A stretch of 64,000 bases of DNA from Hyphomicrobium sp. (GCA_002928515.1 PERI01000002.1:310001-374000), one strand, 5' to 3'; positions 19,954 through 29,126 are shown, counted from the first letter of the stretch. Notes: generated by a model from the letters alone, not told the origin. A program made the numbers and translations.

Positions 19954-20099
19954 CCTTTAAGTGCCGTCTCCAGGGACGGGACGCGTGTTGGTGCGATGCG
20001 CTGTTGCGTCGTCTTTACCAAGCCTGTTTTCCAATGGCCTAATTGGATCGTCTGCCGCGTTATCGACGCATTTCTTGCGGACACAGCCATAGAGATTTC

Positions 20100-20123
20100 G
20101 AGCCCCGTTTCGCGGGGCTCTTT
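20100..20123 (+). terminator. Hairpin between ftsK and lolA-like gene
   Basis: Perfect 8-bp stem GAGCCCCG / CGGGGCTC with loop TTTCG, then TTTC. The T-run is short, so termination may be partial. It lies 147 bp after the ftsK stop and about 35 bp before the lolA-like start. Confidence 0.6.
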
Positions 20124-20156
20124 CGTGCTATTTGGCGGGCGGCTTGGGGAACCACG

Positions 20157-20909
20157 ATGGAACGAACAATCATGTTTGCAAAGGCTATCGTGTTGACTTC
20201 GCTTGCTGGAGCTTTTTTGTCGGGCGCGGCGATTGCCCAACAGGCACCAGCCCCGCAACCTGCAACGCCACCGGCTGCTTCTCAACCTAGCAAACCACCT
20301 GTCGATGGATGGGCCGGAGAAGTTGCCCCGGTGAAATCCACCGATGGACTTACGTTGGATGAGAATCAGTCGAAGGTAGTGAAAATCGTCAGTGACTATT
20401 TCTCAGCTTTGAACGACATGAAGGGCAATTTCGTTCAAATCGGTGCTGACAACAAACGTATGCGCGGTAAGTTTTTCGTGAAGCGCCCTGGTCGGTTTCG
20501 CTTCGACTATTCGCGACCGTCACGACAGATCATTGTTTCGGATGGCGTGAACATGGCCATTCAGGATCTCGATTTGAACAACGAAGATCGCCTGAAACTT
20601 GACGACACGCCATTCCGCATGTTGTTGCGTAAAGATGTCGACTTATTGCGCGATGCCAAAATTTATGAAGTGCAGCAGTCTGAAGATCAGATCGTGCTTG
20701 GGTTGCAGGACAAAAGTCCGGATACGCCAGGCCGTATTCGACTGTATTTAGCCACTAAGCCGACGCTAGAACTGAAAGAATGGGTAACAACCGACGCACA
20801 GGGCCTGGACACGCGGGTCGAGGTCTCCGCCCTTGTCAAGGGTGAAGACATTGATGCAAAAATCTTTAAAATTCAGCAGCTTGGAGCCCATCGTACAACT
20901 CCCAATTAG
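20157..20909 (+). CDS. lolA: LolA-like outer-membrane lipoprotein carrier protein
   Basis: LolA ferries lipoproteins through the periplasm from LolCDE to the outer membrane. From the ATG at 20157 the 250-aa product has a signal peptide ending in AIA-QQ, a Pro/Ala-rich linker (about residues 28-50), and then the LolA domain: NDMKGNFVQIGADN, GKFFVKRPGRFRFDY and SDGVNMAIQD, all typical. A GGGGA ribosome binding site is seven bases upstream. The frame stays open for 38 codons further upstream, but these overlap the terminator hairpin and do not look like a protein. Its place directly behind ftsK is common in alphaproteobacteria. Confidence 0.88.
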   Translation: MERTIMFAKAIVLTSLAGAFLSGAAIAQQAPAPQPATPPAASQPSKPPVDGWAGEVAPVKSTDGLTLDENQSKVVKIVSDYFSALNDMKGNFVQIGADNKRMRGKFFVKRPGRFRFDYSRPSRQIIVSDGVNMAIQDLDLNNEDRLKLDDTPFRMLLRKDVDLLRDAKIYEVQQSEDQIVLGLQDKSPDTPGRIRLYLATKPTLELKEWVTTDAQGLDTRVEVSALVKGEDIDAKIFKIQQLGAHRTTPN

Positions 20910-20985
20910 GGCTGAGATAGGCAAATCAGTGTGTTGCTCTAGAGACTCTCAGCAAGCGCCGTCCTGTGGATAACATGGATCATTC

Positions 20986-21003
20986 GATCACGTTTTCGTG
21001 ATC
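20986..21003. repeat. Palindrome downstream of lolA-like gene
   Basis: Perfect inverted repeat GATCACG-TTTT-CGTGATC. There is no T-run after it, so it is either a weak 3'-end hairpin or an operator for the small RNA candidate that follows about 100 bp later. Confidence 0.4.
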
Positions 21004-21110
21004 GATGCTGTAACCCCCTATTGAAAAAACACGCAGTGCGCTTAACTCACAGTCATGCAGGCGGCGTCACCCTGTATTCGGTAGTGCCCCCCGTCTCACC
21101 GAAGATGCCG

Positions 21111-21194
21111 CCTCTGGCACCGGCTTCCCTCCCGGTGCCGAGCGCGAATAGCGCAAATCGCGCCCAGTCCCTCCCCCCGGGACTGGGCGTTTCT
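21111..21194 (+). ncRNA. Candidate small RNA with C/U-rich loops
   Basis: Two strong hairpins follow each other in the lolA-cNMP gene gap: GGCACCGG / CCGGTGCC (21116-21123, 21132-21139) with loop CTTCCCTC, and an 11-bp stem CGCCCAGTCCC / GGGACTGGGCG (21161-21171, 21179-21189) with loop TCCCCCC, followed by TTTCTATTT. The second is a good intrinsic terminator. Unpaired CCUCC-like loops that could pair with ribosome binding sites are the hallmark of the alphaproteobacterial 'cuckoo'/alpha-r14 type small RNAs; the likeness is by eye. The 5' end is not determined. The gap 20910-21303 holds no convincing protein gene. Confidence 0.55.
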
Positions 21195-21303
21195 ATTTCC
21201 AGCAATCGATGTCGATTTATTTTCCCTGAGGCAATGCGAGAAGGAGATCGTTGGCCGTCATCTGAACATCTGTGCCGAACAAATGCATCTCACATTTGAT
21301 GAC

Positions 21304-21822
21304 TCAGTGAATCAATGACGAGCGATAATTTGTGTTCGAACTGGGTGCGGGTAATTGATCGAAATTTGCAACTTGTGCCAACGCATCATCGACCGATTGC
21401 AATTCTAGCGCGAGGCGTTTTAAGCGTGCTGTTATTTGGCTCGTCATATGCTCAGCCAGACTTAAATCCTGCTGCATGAGGGCATGCATGTCTGTGCGGG
21501 TGATGCGCAGTGCGCGCACCGTACTGCGCGCGATGACGGTGGACGTGTGAATTGTTTCGACAAGCATGGCGAGTTCGCCGAGCATCGAGCCCTCGATGAC
21601 AGGCTCTGATTGTGAACTTTCATCCGATTGACTTAAGCGGACTGCCTCACCGGAAATAATAATGATGGCGGCGTCGCCACTTTGATCTTCTTCGATCAAT
21701 GGTTCGCCGGGCTGATACACTATGCGATCCGCGCAGCGCACGATTTCAGTCAATTGAATGGGTTTGAGGCCGCGAAACAGCGGCAAAGCCAAAAAAGGTT
21801 TGACGAGGGCATCGATTGCCAT
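21304..21822 (-). CDS. Cyclic-nucleotide-binding domain protein without DNA-binding domain
   Basis: The 172-aa protein begins with a cNMP-binding jelly roll (about residues 8-125): FRGLKPIQLTEIV, YQPGEPLIEEDQSGDAAIIIISGEA and GSMLGELAMLVE are the typical strands and phosphate-cassette region. The arginine of the standard cassette is not obvious, so nucleotide binding is uncertain. No helix-turn-helix follows; the C-terminal 45 residues are helical, then Asn/Ser-rich. It resembles small 'Crp/Fnr-like' single-domain proteins that act through partner proteins. It shares the minus strand with the response regulator upstream, 277 bp away, so co-transcription is possible but not evident. Confidence 0.82.
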   Translation of the reverse strand: MAIDALVKPFLALPLFRGLKPIQLTEIVRCADRIVYQPGEPLIEEDQSGDAAIIIISGEAVRLSQSDESSQSEPVIEGSMLGELAMLVETIHTSTVIARSTVRALRITRTDMHALMQQDLSLAEHMTSQITARLKRLALELQSVDDALAQVANFDQLPAPSSNTNYRSSLIH

Positions 21823-22099
21823 CGGTCACGCTCCACTCGGTTTGTCATTCGGGACTGGAACGCAACAGAAGCAACATTCAACGCAAGACGGCGGGCGGAC
21901 CTATCGATCAACAACCTGACACGCAAACAGCGTTGAGAACTTAAAGCAACACTGGGGCTATTGAGCACGACGGAGTCGTGGCGTCCACCCATGGTATGAC
22001 AGAATGTGGATAGATGACGCAAAACTGGGACAAGTTTGTCAAAGCACAACAAGAGTGTTGATAGCGTCAAACTGATTCATATGAAACATGTCGCCGAGC

Positions 22100-22786
22100 T
22101 TATGGCGCGAGCTTGTAGCCGCCACTTTCAGTAATCAGTAGTTCTGCATTCGATGGATCTTTTTCGATCTTTTGGCGAAGTCTGTAGATGTGCGTTTCCA
22201 GCGTGTGCGTGGTGACTCCGGCATTATAGCCCCAAACTTCATGCAGCAACACATCGCGCGATACGACTTTGTCGCCTGAGCGATAGAGATACTTTAAAAT
22301 TGACGTTTCTTTTTCTGTCAGACGGACCTTGGTCCCCGTCGCATCAACCAGCAGCTTTGATGCGGGCTTGAACGTGTACGGACCAATTGCGAAGATCGCA
22401 TCTTCGCTTTGTTCGTGCTGACGCAATTGGGCACGAATGCGCGCCAGGAGCACTGCGAACTTGAACGGCTTGAGTACATAATCGTTCGCACCCGCATCGA
22501 GCCCAAGAATTTGATCGGCGTCAGACGTATTGCCCGTCAGCATCACAATTGGTGTTTTGAAGCCGCCTTTGCGCAATTGCTTGACTGCCTCGCGGCCATC
22601 CATGTCGGGTAGACCGACGTCGAATACGACGAGATCAAATCGACCAGCTTTTGCCGCTTCCATTCCCTTGGAGGCCGTGTTGGCTTCTGCAACTTCGAAC
22701 TCGTCGTGCAGGATGAGCTGATCCTTGAGAGAGGTGCGGAGATCCTCGTCGTCATCGACGAGAAGGACCTTACGGGCCGTGCTCAT
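22100..22786 (-). CDS. OmpR/PhoB-family response regulator
   Basis: The receiver domain (residues 6-120) has the acidic pocket DDDED, phospho-acceptor Asp56 in FDVGLPDMDG, the threonine in MLTGNTSD and the lysine in LKPFKF. The C-terminal winged helix (about 130-228) has the OmpR pattern, with RLTEKETSILKYLYRSGD and the recognition helix THTLETHIYRLRQKIE. No histidine kinase is next to it, so it is an orphan regulator here. Divergent from it is an L,D-transpeptidase gene, and downstream is a cNMP-domain protein. Its regulon cannot be read from the sequence. Confidence 0.93.
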   Translation of the reverse strand: MSTARKVLLVDDDEDLRTSLKDQLILHDEFEVAEANTASKGMEAAKAGRFDLVVFDVGLPDMDGREAVKQLRKGGFKTPIVMLTGNTSDADQILGLDAGANDYVLKPFKFAVLLARIRAQLRQHEQSEDAIFAIGPYTFKPASKLLVDATGTKVRLTEKETSILKYLYRSGDKVVSRDVLLHEVWGYNAGVTTHTLETHIYRLRQKIEKDPSNAELLITESGGYKLAP

Positions 22787-22909
22787 GGATTATGGCTCCA
22801 ATTTCAAATCGACTGGTTGGGTCAAACGTCTAGCATCTCGACGTTCGGCAACATAGGCTTTGAGGGCGATGAGACAAGGGGATATGAGGGGAATTGCTTG
22901 CGATCAACC

Positions 22910-23464
22910 ATGATAACTCAGGGCCATACTCAACGAATCGTGAAGCCTAGCCACGCTGTCGTCCGGGTGCGCAGGGCTTCCGCGTGTCGCGGCGTGCTCT
23001 CATTTTCTGGTCTAACAATCCCATGCGCGCTTGGCCGTAGCGGCATCCGAGCCATCAAGCGGGAGGGTGATGGGGCCAGCCCACGCGGCTCATGGTCGGT
23101 CGTTTGCGTCCTCTATCATCCCGGTCGTGTGCGACGCCCACGAACACGTTTGCCGGTGCATCTGATCGGCGTTGATGATGGTTGGTGCGATGAGGTTGGC
23201 GATCGCAATTACAATTGTCGCGTGAAACATCCCTATCCGGTCAGCGCAGAAAAAATGCGCCGAGACGATGGACTGTACGATTTCGTTGTCGTGCTCAACT
23301 ACAACATGCGGCCGCGCGTGCAGGGTCGAGGCAGTGCCATTTTTCTGCATGTCGCGCGAGATGGCTATCTTCCGACAGAAGGCTGCATCGCCGTCAAACG
23401 TGATCACCTTCAGCGCATGTTACTAACATTGTCGCGATACAGCATAATCCGCATCGGCCAATAA
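22910..23464 (+). CDS. L,D-transpeptidase (YkuD) family protein
   Basis: YkuD enzymes cross-link peptidoglycan with a catalytic cysteine. The motif is present near the C-terminus: HVARDGYLPTEGCIAVKR, with the His and the Cys spaced as HxxxxxxxxTEGC. The domain starts at about residue 30 with TIPCALGRSGI. The frame is open back to 22706 inside the divergent regulator gene; I start at ATG 22910, giving 184 aa. No signal peptide is visible from this start, as is common in this short alphaproteobacterial subfamily (ErfK-like without leader), so its site of action is unclear. Confidence 0.82.
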   Translation: MITQGHTQRIVKPSHAVVRVRRASACRGVLSFSGLTIPCALGRSGIRAIKREGDGASPRGSWSVVCVLYHPGRVRRPRTRLPVHLIGVDDGWCDEVGDRNYNCRVKHPYPVSAEKMRRDDGLYDFVVVLNYNMRPRVQGRGSAIFLHVARDGYLPTEGCIAVKRDHLQRMLLTLSRYSIIRIGQ

Positions 23465-23493
23465 AAAGGCCCGGTCGCTGGAAGCGCCGGGCC
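23463..23493 (-). terminator. Terminator of glnK-amtB
   Basis: Read on the minus strand: GGCCCGG stem with an inner CGCT/AGCG stem and one bulge, then TTTTT. It abuts the stop codon of the convergent L,D-transpeptidase gene. Confidence 0.8.
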
Positions 23494-23543
23494 AAGATGG
23501 CAACATCTAGGGGAAGATGTGCTCGGGAGATGAGGAGGAATGA

Positions 23544-23568
23544 AACGCGGCTCGATGTGAGCCGCGTT
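23544..23568 (-). terminator. Hairpin just after amtB
   Basis: Perfect 10-bp stem AACGCGGCTC / GAGCCGCGTT with a 5-base loop, 14 bp after the amtB stop. No T-run follows; it probably protects the 3' end, while the hairpin at 23463-23493 terminates. Confidence 0.6.
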
Positions 23569-23581
23569 CCAGTGTCGTATC

Positions 23582-25171
23582 CTAGTAGTTGTAAGCGCGC
23601 TCGCCGTGATCGGTGATGTCGAGACCTTCGCGTTCCTTGTCCTCGACTGGACGCAGACCGATGAGAATATCGACCAGTTTGAACAAGATCGCCGAGCCGA
23701 TACCGCACCACAGGACGGTGAGGCCAACGCCCTTTGCCTGCGCCGTCAGCTGGGTCATCATGTCGTAGGCGCCGACCTGAAGCGTGCCTGGAACCGAGAG
23801 ATAATCCGGGATACCAGCGCCGCCCCATTCCGGGTTGACGAGCAAACCAGTGGCAAGTGCGCCGATGATGCCGCCGACGCCGTGGATGCCGAATACATCC
23901 AAGCTATCGTCGTAACCCAGTGCGCTCTTGATGGCTGTGCAGAAGATGTAGCAGACCACACCGGCAACGAGGCCGAGTACGATCGAACCCATCACACCCG
24001 CAAAACCGCAAGCCGGTGTAATGGCCACCAGACCTGCAATGACGCCCGAGACCAAGCCAAGAATCGATGGCTTACCCTTGGCGATCCATTCAACCACGAT
24101 CCATGCCAGTGCAGCCGCGGCTGTGCACACAAACGTGTTCAGCATCGGAACTGTGATGAATGAAGAGGCTTCGAGGTTAGAACCGACGTTGAAGCCGAAC
24201 CAGCCAACCCAGAGAAGAGCTGCACCGATCATGGTCATTGTCAGTGAGTGTGGAGGCATGGCTTCGCGGCCGTAACCGACGCGCTTGCCGAGGATGATCG
24301 CGCCGACAAGACCGGCGATACCAGCGTTGATGTGGACAACAGTGCCGCCTGCGAAGTCGAGGCCGCCCCATGCGAAGATCTGACCGACGTCAGCCAATAC
24401 GGCATCGTAGGCAGCTTTGGCTTCAGCCGGTGCATTTTCGCCGCCTGCTGCTGCAAGAGCCTTAGCAGCATCGCCGAATACGTCCGGACCGCCCCAGTAC
24501 CAAACCATGTGTGCCATCGGGAAGTACACGAACGTGACCCAGAGAGCAGCAAACAGCATCCATGCCGAGAATTTCATACGTTCTGCAACAGCACCAATGA
24601 TGAGAGCTGGCGTGATGCAGGCGAATGTCATTTGGAAAGCAATGAACAAGTACTCAGGAATGTAGACGCCGTTGGAGAACGTCGCTGCCATTTTCGTCGA
24701 ATCGACCCCTGAGAGGAACGCTTTCGAGAAGCCACCGACGTAGGCGTTCAATTCGCCGCCGTTGGTGAAGGCCATCGAGTATCCGTAGGTGACCCAGATT
24801 AGCATCACCATGCAGATCGTGGCGAACACCTGCATCGACACCGACAGCATGTTTTTGGTTCTGACCAGACCGCCGTAGAACAGCGCGAGGCCTGGAACCG
24901 TCATCAGCAAGACCAGGATTGTTGCAGTGTACATGAAGGTGATGTCGCCCTTGTCAGGCGTCGGTGCGGCGGCAGCCGGTGCGGCTTCGGCAGCAGGCGC
25001 GGCTTCAGCAGGTGCTGCTGCTGGTGCTTCGGCTGGTGCCGTGGTTGCCGCCGGGTCAGCTGGCGGCGCTGCGTCCTGCGCCATAACGGGTAGCGCGGTG
25101 AGCGCCAGCGCTACAACGCAAAAGGCTCCCAAGGCCTTTGCATGTCGCGCCAAGTTTCGAAAGTTCATCAT
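23582..25171 (-). CDS. amtB: Ammonium transporter AmtB (glnK-linked)
   Basis: From the ATG at 25169-25171, preceded by GGGAGCT, the product is 529 aa. It has a signal peptide ending at VMA-QD, an Ala/Pro/Glu-rich spacer (about residues 32-75), then 11 membrane helices. The Amt hallmarks are present: MTFACITPALIIGAVAER, LDFAGGTVVHINAG with the Asp and first pore His, GWFGFNVGSN, and FGIHGVGG with the second pore His. An extra ~20-residue Ala-rich insert lies before the LDFAGG motif. It is second in the glnK-amtB operon (50 bp apart), so GlnK should gate it. It is distinct from the Amt at 8.5-9.7 kb. Confidence 0.96.
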   Translation of the reverse strand: MMNFRNLARHAKALGAFCVVALALTALPVMAQDAAPPADPAATTAPAEAPAAAPAEAAPAAEAAPAAAAPTPDKGDITFMYTATILVLLMTVPGLALFYGGLVRTKNMLSVSMQVFATICMVMLIWVTYGYSMAFTNGGELNAYVGGFSKAFLSGVDSTKMAATFSNGVYIPEYLFIAFQMTFACITPALIIGAVAERMKFSAWMLFAALWVTFVYFPMAHMVWYWGGPDVFGDAAKALAAAGGENAPAEAKAAYDAVLADVGQIFAWGGLDFAGGTVVHINAGIAGLVGAIILGKRVGYGREAMPPHSLTMTMIGAALLWVGWFGFNVGSNLEASSFITVPMLNTFVCTAAAALAWIVVEWIAKGKPSILGLVSGVIAGLVAITPACGFAGVMGSIVLGLVAGVVCYIFCTAIKSALGYDDSLDVFGIHGVGGIIGALATGLLVNPEWGGAGIPDYLSVPGTLQVGAYDMMTQLTAQAKGVGLTVLWCGIGSAILFKLVDILIGLRPVEDKEREGLDITDHGERAYNY

Positions 25172-25221
25172 GATAGCTCCCTGATTAGACAAACTGATGC
25201 TCAATAAAAAAACGCGCCGTC

Positions 25222-25668
<447 letters not shown>

Positions 25669-25755
25669 ACTCAGTAACGTTCTATTAAGATGTTGAATCA
25701 GCTTGATAAACACATTTTACTGTCGGCTCGACCCAGAGGTGAGGCCATTCAATAC

Positions 25756-25770
25756 GCACAAAAATTGTGC
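25756..25770. promoter_or_regulatory. NtrC-like binding site upstream of glnK
   Basis: GCAC-N7-GTGC is the half-site arrangement of the NtrC (GlnG) consensus. It lies about 95 bp upstream of the -24/-12 element, the usual distance for an enhancer-type site. Confidence 0.55.
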
Positions 25771-25789
25771 AATTAAGACAAAAAGACTT

Positions 25790-26695
25790 CTATTTGAGCA
25801 CAAACGCCGTGTCGCGCTTGCGCATCAAGCCTTCCTGGACCGTGGATGCCACGAGGCGGCCTTGACGGTCATAGATGGCGCCGCGGCAATACCCTCTGGC
25901 GCCGGACGCGGATGGGCTGTCCTGGACGTAGAGAAGCCAGTCATCGGCTCGGAAGGGGCGATGGAACCACATCGCATGATCGAGGCTGGCCAATTGGATA
26001 TCTCGGTCGAAGAGCAGCTTGCCGTGGGCAATCAGGGCTGTGTCGAGCAAGGTAAAGTCAGACGCGTAGGCGAGCACCGCTTGGTGGATGAGGGGGCTAT
26101 CGGGCAAGGCACCGTTGGTGCGCAGCCAGATTGATTGCGTGGCGGGTCGCGGGTCGCGGCTGGCGTAGCGCGATGCATCGACAATACGGACATCGATGGG
26201 GTGCTCGCGGTTCCAGTAGGCCCGCATGTTTTCAGGCAGGTGTGCGAGCATGCTGCTCATCAGGGCTTTGGCGCTGGGCAGGGTTTCTGGTGGAGGTACG
26301 TCGGGCATCGTCGATTGATGCTCGTAGCCGTCTTCGGCTTTGTGGAACGAGGCGCTCATGGCGAAGATAGCGCGATCCTGTTGAACGCCTCGGACGCGCC
26401 GAGTGGTAAAACTTCCGCCATCGCGAATCCGCTCGACTTCATAAACGATATCGATTTGGGGGTCGCCGGCGAGGAGGAAGTAGCCATGCAAAGAATGGAT
26501 CGCCCGGTCGCTTTCGACGGTATTTGCGGCTGCCATTAAGGCTTGGCCCAAAACCTGGCCACCATATACGCGTTGCCAGCCTTCAGTCGATCGTGGACCG
26601 CGAAATGTATTGTCGTTGATGTGCTCAAGGGTCAGAGTTGCGATTAAGGTATCGAGAGCTGTTGAGGCACGGGCAGTATCGTTGGTCATAACCAC
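25790..26695 (-). CDS. tesB: Acyl-CoA thioesterase II
   Basis: TesB hydrolyses acyl-CoA to free acid and CoA. The double hot-dog fold is complete in the 301-aa product: LGQALMAAANTVESDRAIHSLHGYFLLAGD in the first half, AYASDFTLLDTA carrying the catalytic Asp, and ASTVQEGLMR with the catalytic Gln in the second. The start is the ATG at 26693-26695, divergent from the ubiH-like gene with about 150 bp between. It is a single gene with its own promoter. Confidence 0.94.
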   Translation of the reverse strand: MVMTNDTARASTALDTLIATLTLEHINDNTFRGPRSTEGWQRVYGGQVLGQALMAAANTVESDRAIHSLHGYFLLAGDPQIDIVYEVERIRDGGSFTTRRVRGVQQDRAIFAMSASFHKAEDGYEHQSTMPDVPPPETLPSAKALMSSMLAHLPENMRAYWNREHPIDVRIVDASRYASRDPRPATQSIWLRTNGALPDSPLIHQAVLAYASDFTLLDTALIAHGKLLFDRDIQLASLDHAMWFHRPFRADDWLLYVQDSPSASGARGYCRGAIYDRQGRLVASTVQEGLMRKRDTAFVLK

Positions 26696-26849
26696 CTCGC
26701 GCTTGCGTTATCGACAGCCATGAAAAACCGCGTATGGAAGACTTATGGATGCGCGATGTCTGGTCCGGACAATGGGCCGGAAACCGTGATCGTGTGTCAA
26801 GCAACTTCCATGTCGCTGTTGCGAACAATTATCGAGAAGGTTTTATAGC

Positions 26850-28088
26850 GTGTCGTCGCAGCCCGATCATTTTGACGTCGTCATCTCAGGCGCGAGCTTT
26901 GCCGGTTTGGCTTTGGCGCGCGGTCTGTCACAAGCCTTCGCTGGCGACATTCGAATTGCACTGCTTGATCGTGCGCTATCGCCCAGTGCGCATAAAGGCG
27001 ACGGTCGTTCCTTTGCGATATGGGCGGGTGCTAAAACCATTCTTGAAAGTCTCGGCGCTTGGTCTGCGATTGCGGAACATGCCGAGCCTATGACCTCTAT
27101 CGAAATTACAGACAGCGCACTCGATGATGGTGTGCGCCAGACACGCGTCACATACGATGCCCGAACTTCGGATGGTGCTCCGGCCGCGTTCATGGTGCCT
27201 GCCGTTGTGTTGCACCAAGCCTTGCTCGACACGATCTCGTCTGATGACGCCATCTATTGGATTGCGCCAGCCGAGGTCACAGGCGTGGCGCTGGATGAGC
27301 CCAACATCGGTGTTTCGCTGGCCAATGAGCGCACGATTTTCGGCGCGCTGTGCGTGGCCGCCGAAGGACGCTTGTCGACTTTGCGTGATGCGGTTGGCAT
27401 CAAAACAGTCGGTTGGGGATACGAGCAAACCGGATTGGTCGCGACTGTTGCGTTTGAACTACCGCACAATGGAGTAGCTATTCAGCATTTTCTACCTGGC
27501 GGCCCTTTTGCCGTCCTACCGCTCAAAGATAACCAAGCCTGCATCACGTGGAGTGCTGCGTCCGACGAAGCCCAACGCATGATTGCACTGTCTGATGCAG
27601 ATTTTTTACGCGAACTCGACGCGCGTATCGGTGGGCGCTTTGGTGCCATCACGCTGGTCGGTGCGCGTCAGTCATGGCCATTAGCTTTGAAAATTCCGCG
27701 CGCATTGACGGCGCGTCGCTTCGTTTTGATTGGCGATGCCGCGCACGGCGTGCATCCAGTAGCCGGTCAGGGCGTCAATCTCGCGCTGCGCGATGTGGCG
27801 GCGTTGATTGAATGCGTCACCGATGCTGCGCGTTTGGGGTTTGATGTTGGTCATCAACCTGCGCTTGAACGCTATGCGCGTTGGCGGCGGTTTGACTCGA
27901 CGATGTCTGCAACATTGTACGATGGATTGAATCGTGTGTTTAGCATCGACAATACAATACTGCGCGCTGGACGTGGCGCGGCGCTGGGCTTGGTCGATCG
28001 CAGCGACGATCTCAAGCAATTGATTATTTCCGAAGCGGCAGGATTGAATGGCGAATTGCCAAAGCTGATGCGTGGCGTTGCCGTTTAA
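26850..28088 (+). CDS. UbiH/UbiF/COQ6-type FAD monooxygenase
   Basis: These flavoenzymes hydroxylate the ubiquinone ring. The 412-aa protein starts at GTG with the FAD-binding beta-alpha-beta motif VVISGASFAGLALARGL. The second FAD signature is FVLIGDAAHGVHPVAGQGVNLALRD (about 295-320). Which ring position it hydroxylates cannot be told from this; alphaproteobacteria have several paralogues (UbiH, UbiF, UbiL, UbiM). It converges on rimM, with their ends overlapping by 4 bp. Confidence 0.9.
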   Translation: MSSQPDHFDVVISGASFAGLALARGLSQAFAGDIRIALLDRALSPSAHKGDGRSFAIWAGAKTILESLGAWSAIAEHAEPMTSIEITDSALDDGVRQTRVTYDARTSDGAPAAFMVPAVVLHQALLDTISSDDAIYWIAPAEVTGVALDEPNIGVSLANERTIFGALCVAAEGRLSTLRDAVGIKTVGWGYEQTGLVATVAFELPHNGVAIQHFLPGGPFAVLPLKDNQACITWSAASDEAQRMIALSDADFLRELDARIGGRFGAITLVGARQSWPLALKIPRALTARRFVLIGDAAHGVHPVAGQGVNLALRDVAALIECVTDAARLGFDVGHQPALERYARWRRFDSTMSATLYDGLNRVFSIDNTILRAGRGAALGLVDRSDDLKQLIISEAAGLNGELPKLMRGVAV

Positions 28089-28648
28089 TCAGTGCCATCG
28101 TCTTTGTGAACTTCGGCTTCTTGAGGTTCGGGATCACCCACCATCACCGGAGCAACGACGGTGACGCGGCCATTTTCAAAATCGACGATGGGTACATTTG
28201 TCTTTGTAAAGGGGATGAGTTCGGTCGTGCTCTCGTCGTCCTTGCGAATTTCTATCAAGTCTCCTGCGCCGAAATTCTGAACGGCGATGATGCGGCCTAA
28301 CGCACTGCCGTCGCCAGTGATGGCAGTTAGGCCGATCAGATCGGCATGGTAGAATTCTTCATCGTTAGCTGGCGGTAGTTTTGCGCGCTCAACATACAGA
28401 TCTTGACCGCGCAGGGCTTCGGCAGAGTTGCGATCTGTGACGCCGTCGATGCGTGCGACGATGCCTTTGTCGGTTACGCGCACCACGCGGAGCTTGTAGA
28501 ATTTCGCGCCGTTTGCATCTGACAATGGGCCGTAGGATGCAATGTCTGCGGGTGAGCCGGTAAATGTGCGCACCAGGACATCGCCACGGATCCCATGTGC
28601 ACTCGCGATTTGCCCGAGCAGAATCAGGCGTTGCTTTGTTGAGTTCAT
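28085..28648 (-). CDS. rimM: Ribosome maturation factor RimM
   Basis: RimM assists assembly of the 30S head around S19. The N-terminal RimM domain (LLGQIASAHGIRGDVLVRTFT) and the C-terminal PRC-barrel (EEFYHADLIGLTAI...LIPFTKTNVPIVD) are both present in 187 aa, with an acidic tail. The ribosomal order ffh, rpsP, small gene, rimM runs on the minus strand. TrmD and rplS, which usually follow rimM, are not here. The 3' end overlaps the convergent ubiH-like gene by 4 bp. Confidence 0.95.
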   Translation of the reverse strand: MNSTKQRLILLGQIASAHGIRGDVLVRTFTGSPADIASYGPLSDANGAKFYKLRVVRVTDKGIVARIDGVTDRNSAEALRGQDLYVERAKLPPANDEEFYHADLIGLTAITGDGSALGRIIAVQNFGAGDLIEIRKDDESTTELIPFTKTNVPIVDFENGRVTVVAPVMVGDPEPQEAEVHKDDGTD

Positions 28649-28674
28649 AATGCCGTGATGCCTTCCTCGCCCGA

Positions 28675-29031
28675 TTAGAGCACGGGGCCTAAATAGGTGA
28701 CTTCGATAGCAACCGATTCACCACCAATATTAACCGTCGTGCGTTGATTTTCAGCTTCTGGATCGAGCGTACCTAAAACCGCCAGAGAGGCCCCCTCAGC
28801 GCTCGCCGTAAAACCCGTCACCAAGACACCTTCGGGCGGGATTTCGGCTCTCATACGCAAATCTATGGCTTGTGAGGAGTTGGCTTTCGACACGGTACCT
28901 AGATAGACGCCGCCATGGGGGTCTGAGCCCATGATCTGACCGTCCCGAAAGATGACGAGTGCTTCGTCATCTGCTCGCTCAGGTTGCAAGCCCGAACTGT
29001 ATGCAATTCGATAAATCCCATCTCGGAACAT
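28675..29031 (-). CDS. GrlR-like small protein between rpsP and rimM
   Basis: From the ATG at 29029-29031 the product is 118 aa. It begins MFRDGIYRIAYSS and continues EALVIFRDGQIMGSDPHGGVYLG, a pattern seen in the GrlR/calycin-like family ('T3SS negative regulator GrlR' in databases, though most members have nothing to do with type III secretion). The frame is open further upstream through the rpsP terminator, but that part is low-complexity and not credible. It sits 26 bp before rimM, so it is probably co-transcribed with it. The role is unknown. Confidence 0.75.
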   Translation of the reverse strand: MFRDGIYRIAYSSGLQPERADDEALVIFRDGQIMGSDPHGGVYLGTVSKANSSQAIDLRMRAEIPPEGVLVTGFTASAEGASLAVLGTLDPEAENQRTTVNIGGESVAIEVTYLGPVL

Positions 29032-29126
29032 CCGGGTACGTCTCTTTGTGCTGAAGCATGGAGAATCGAGCTTGTTGTCAACGCGTTCCAAGAGTTGGGC
29101 CAGTTGTATTGCAGACGATAGATCGC

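Noticed and set aside
21021-21299. 92-codon plus-strand frame after lolA
   Set aside because: It runs through both hairpins of the small RNA candidate; its composition follows the structured RNA, not a protein.
22706-22909. N-terminal extension of the L,D-transpeptidase
   Set aside because: It overlaps the divergent regulator's start and promoter and has no signal-peptide features.
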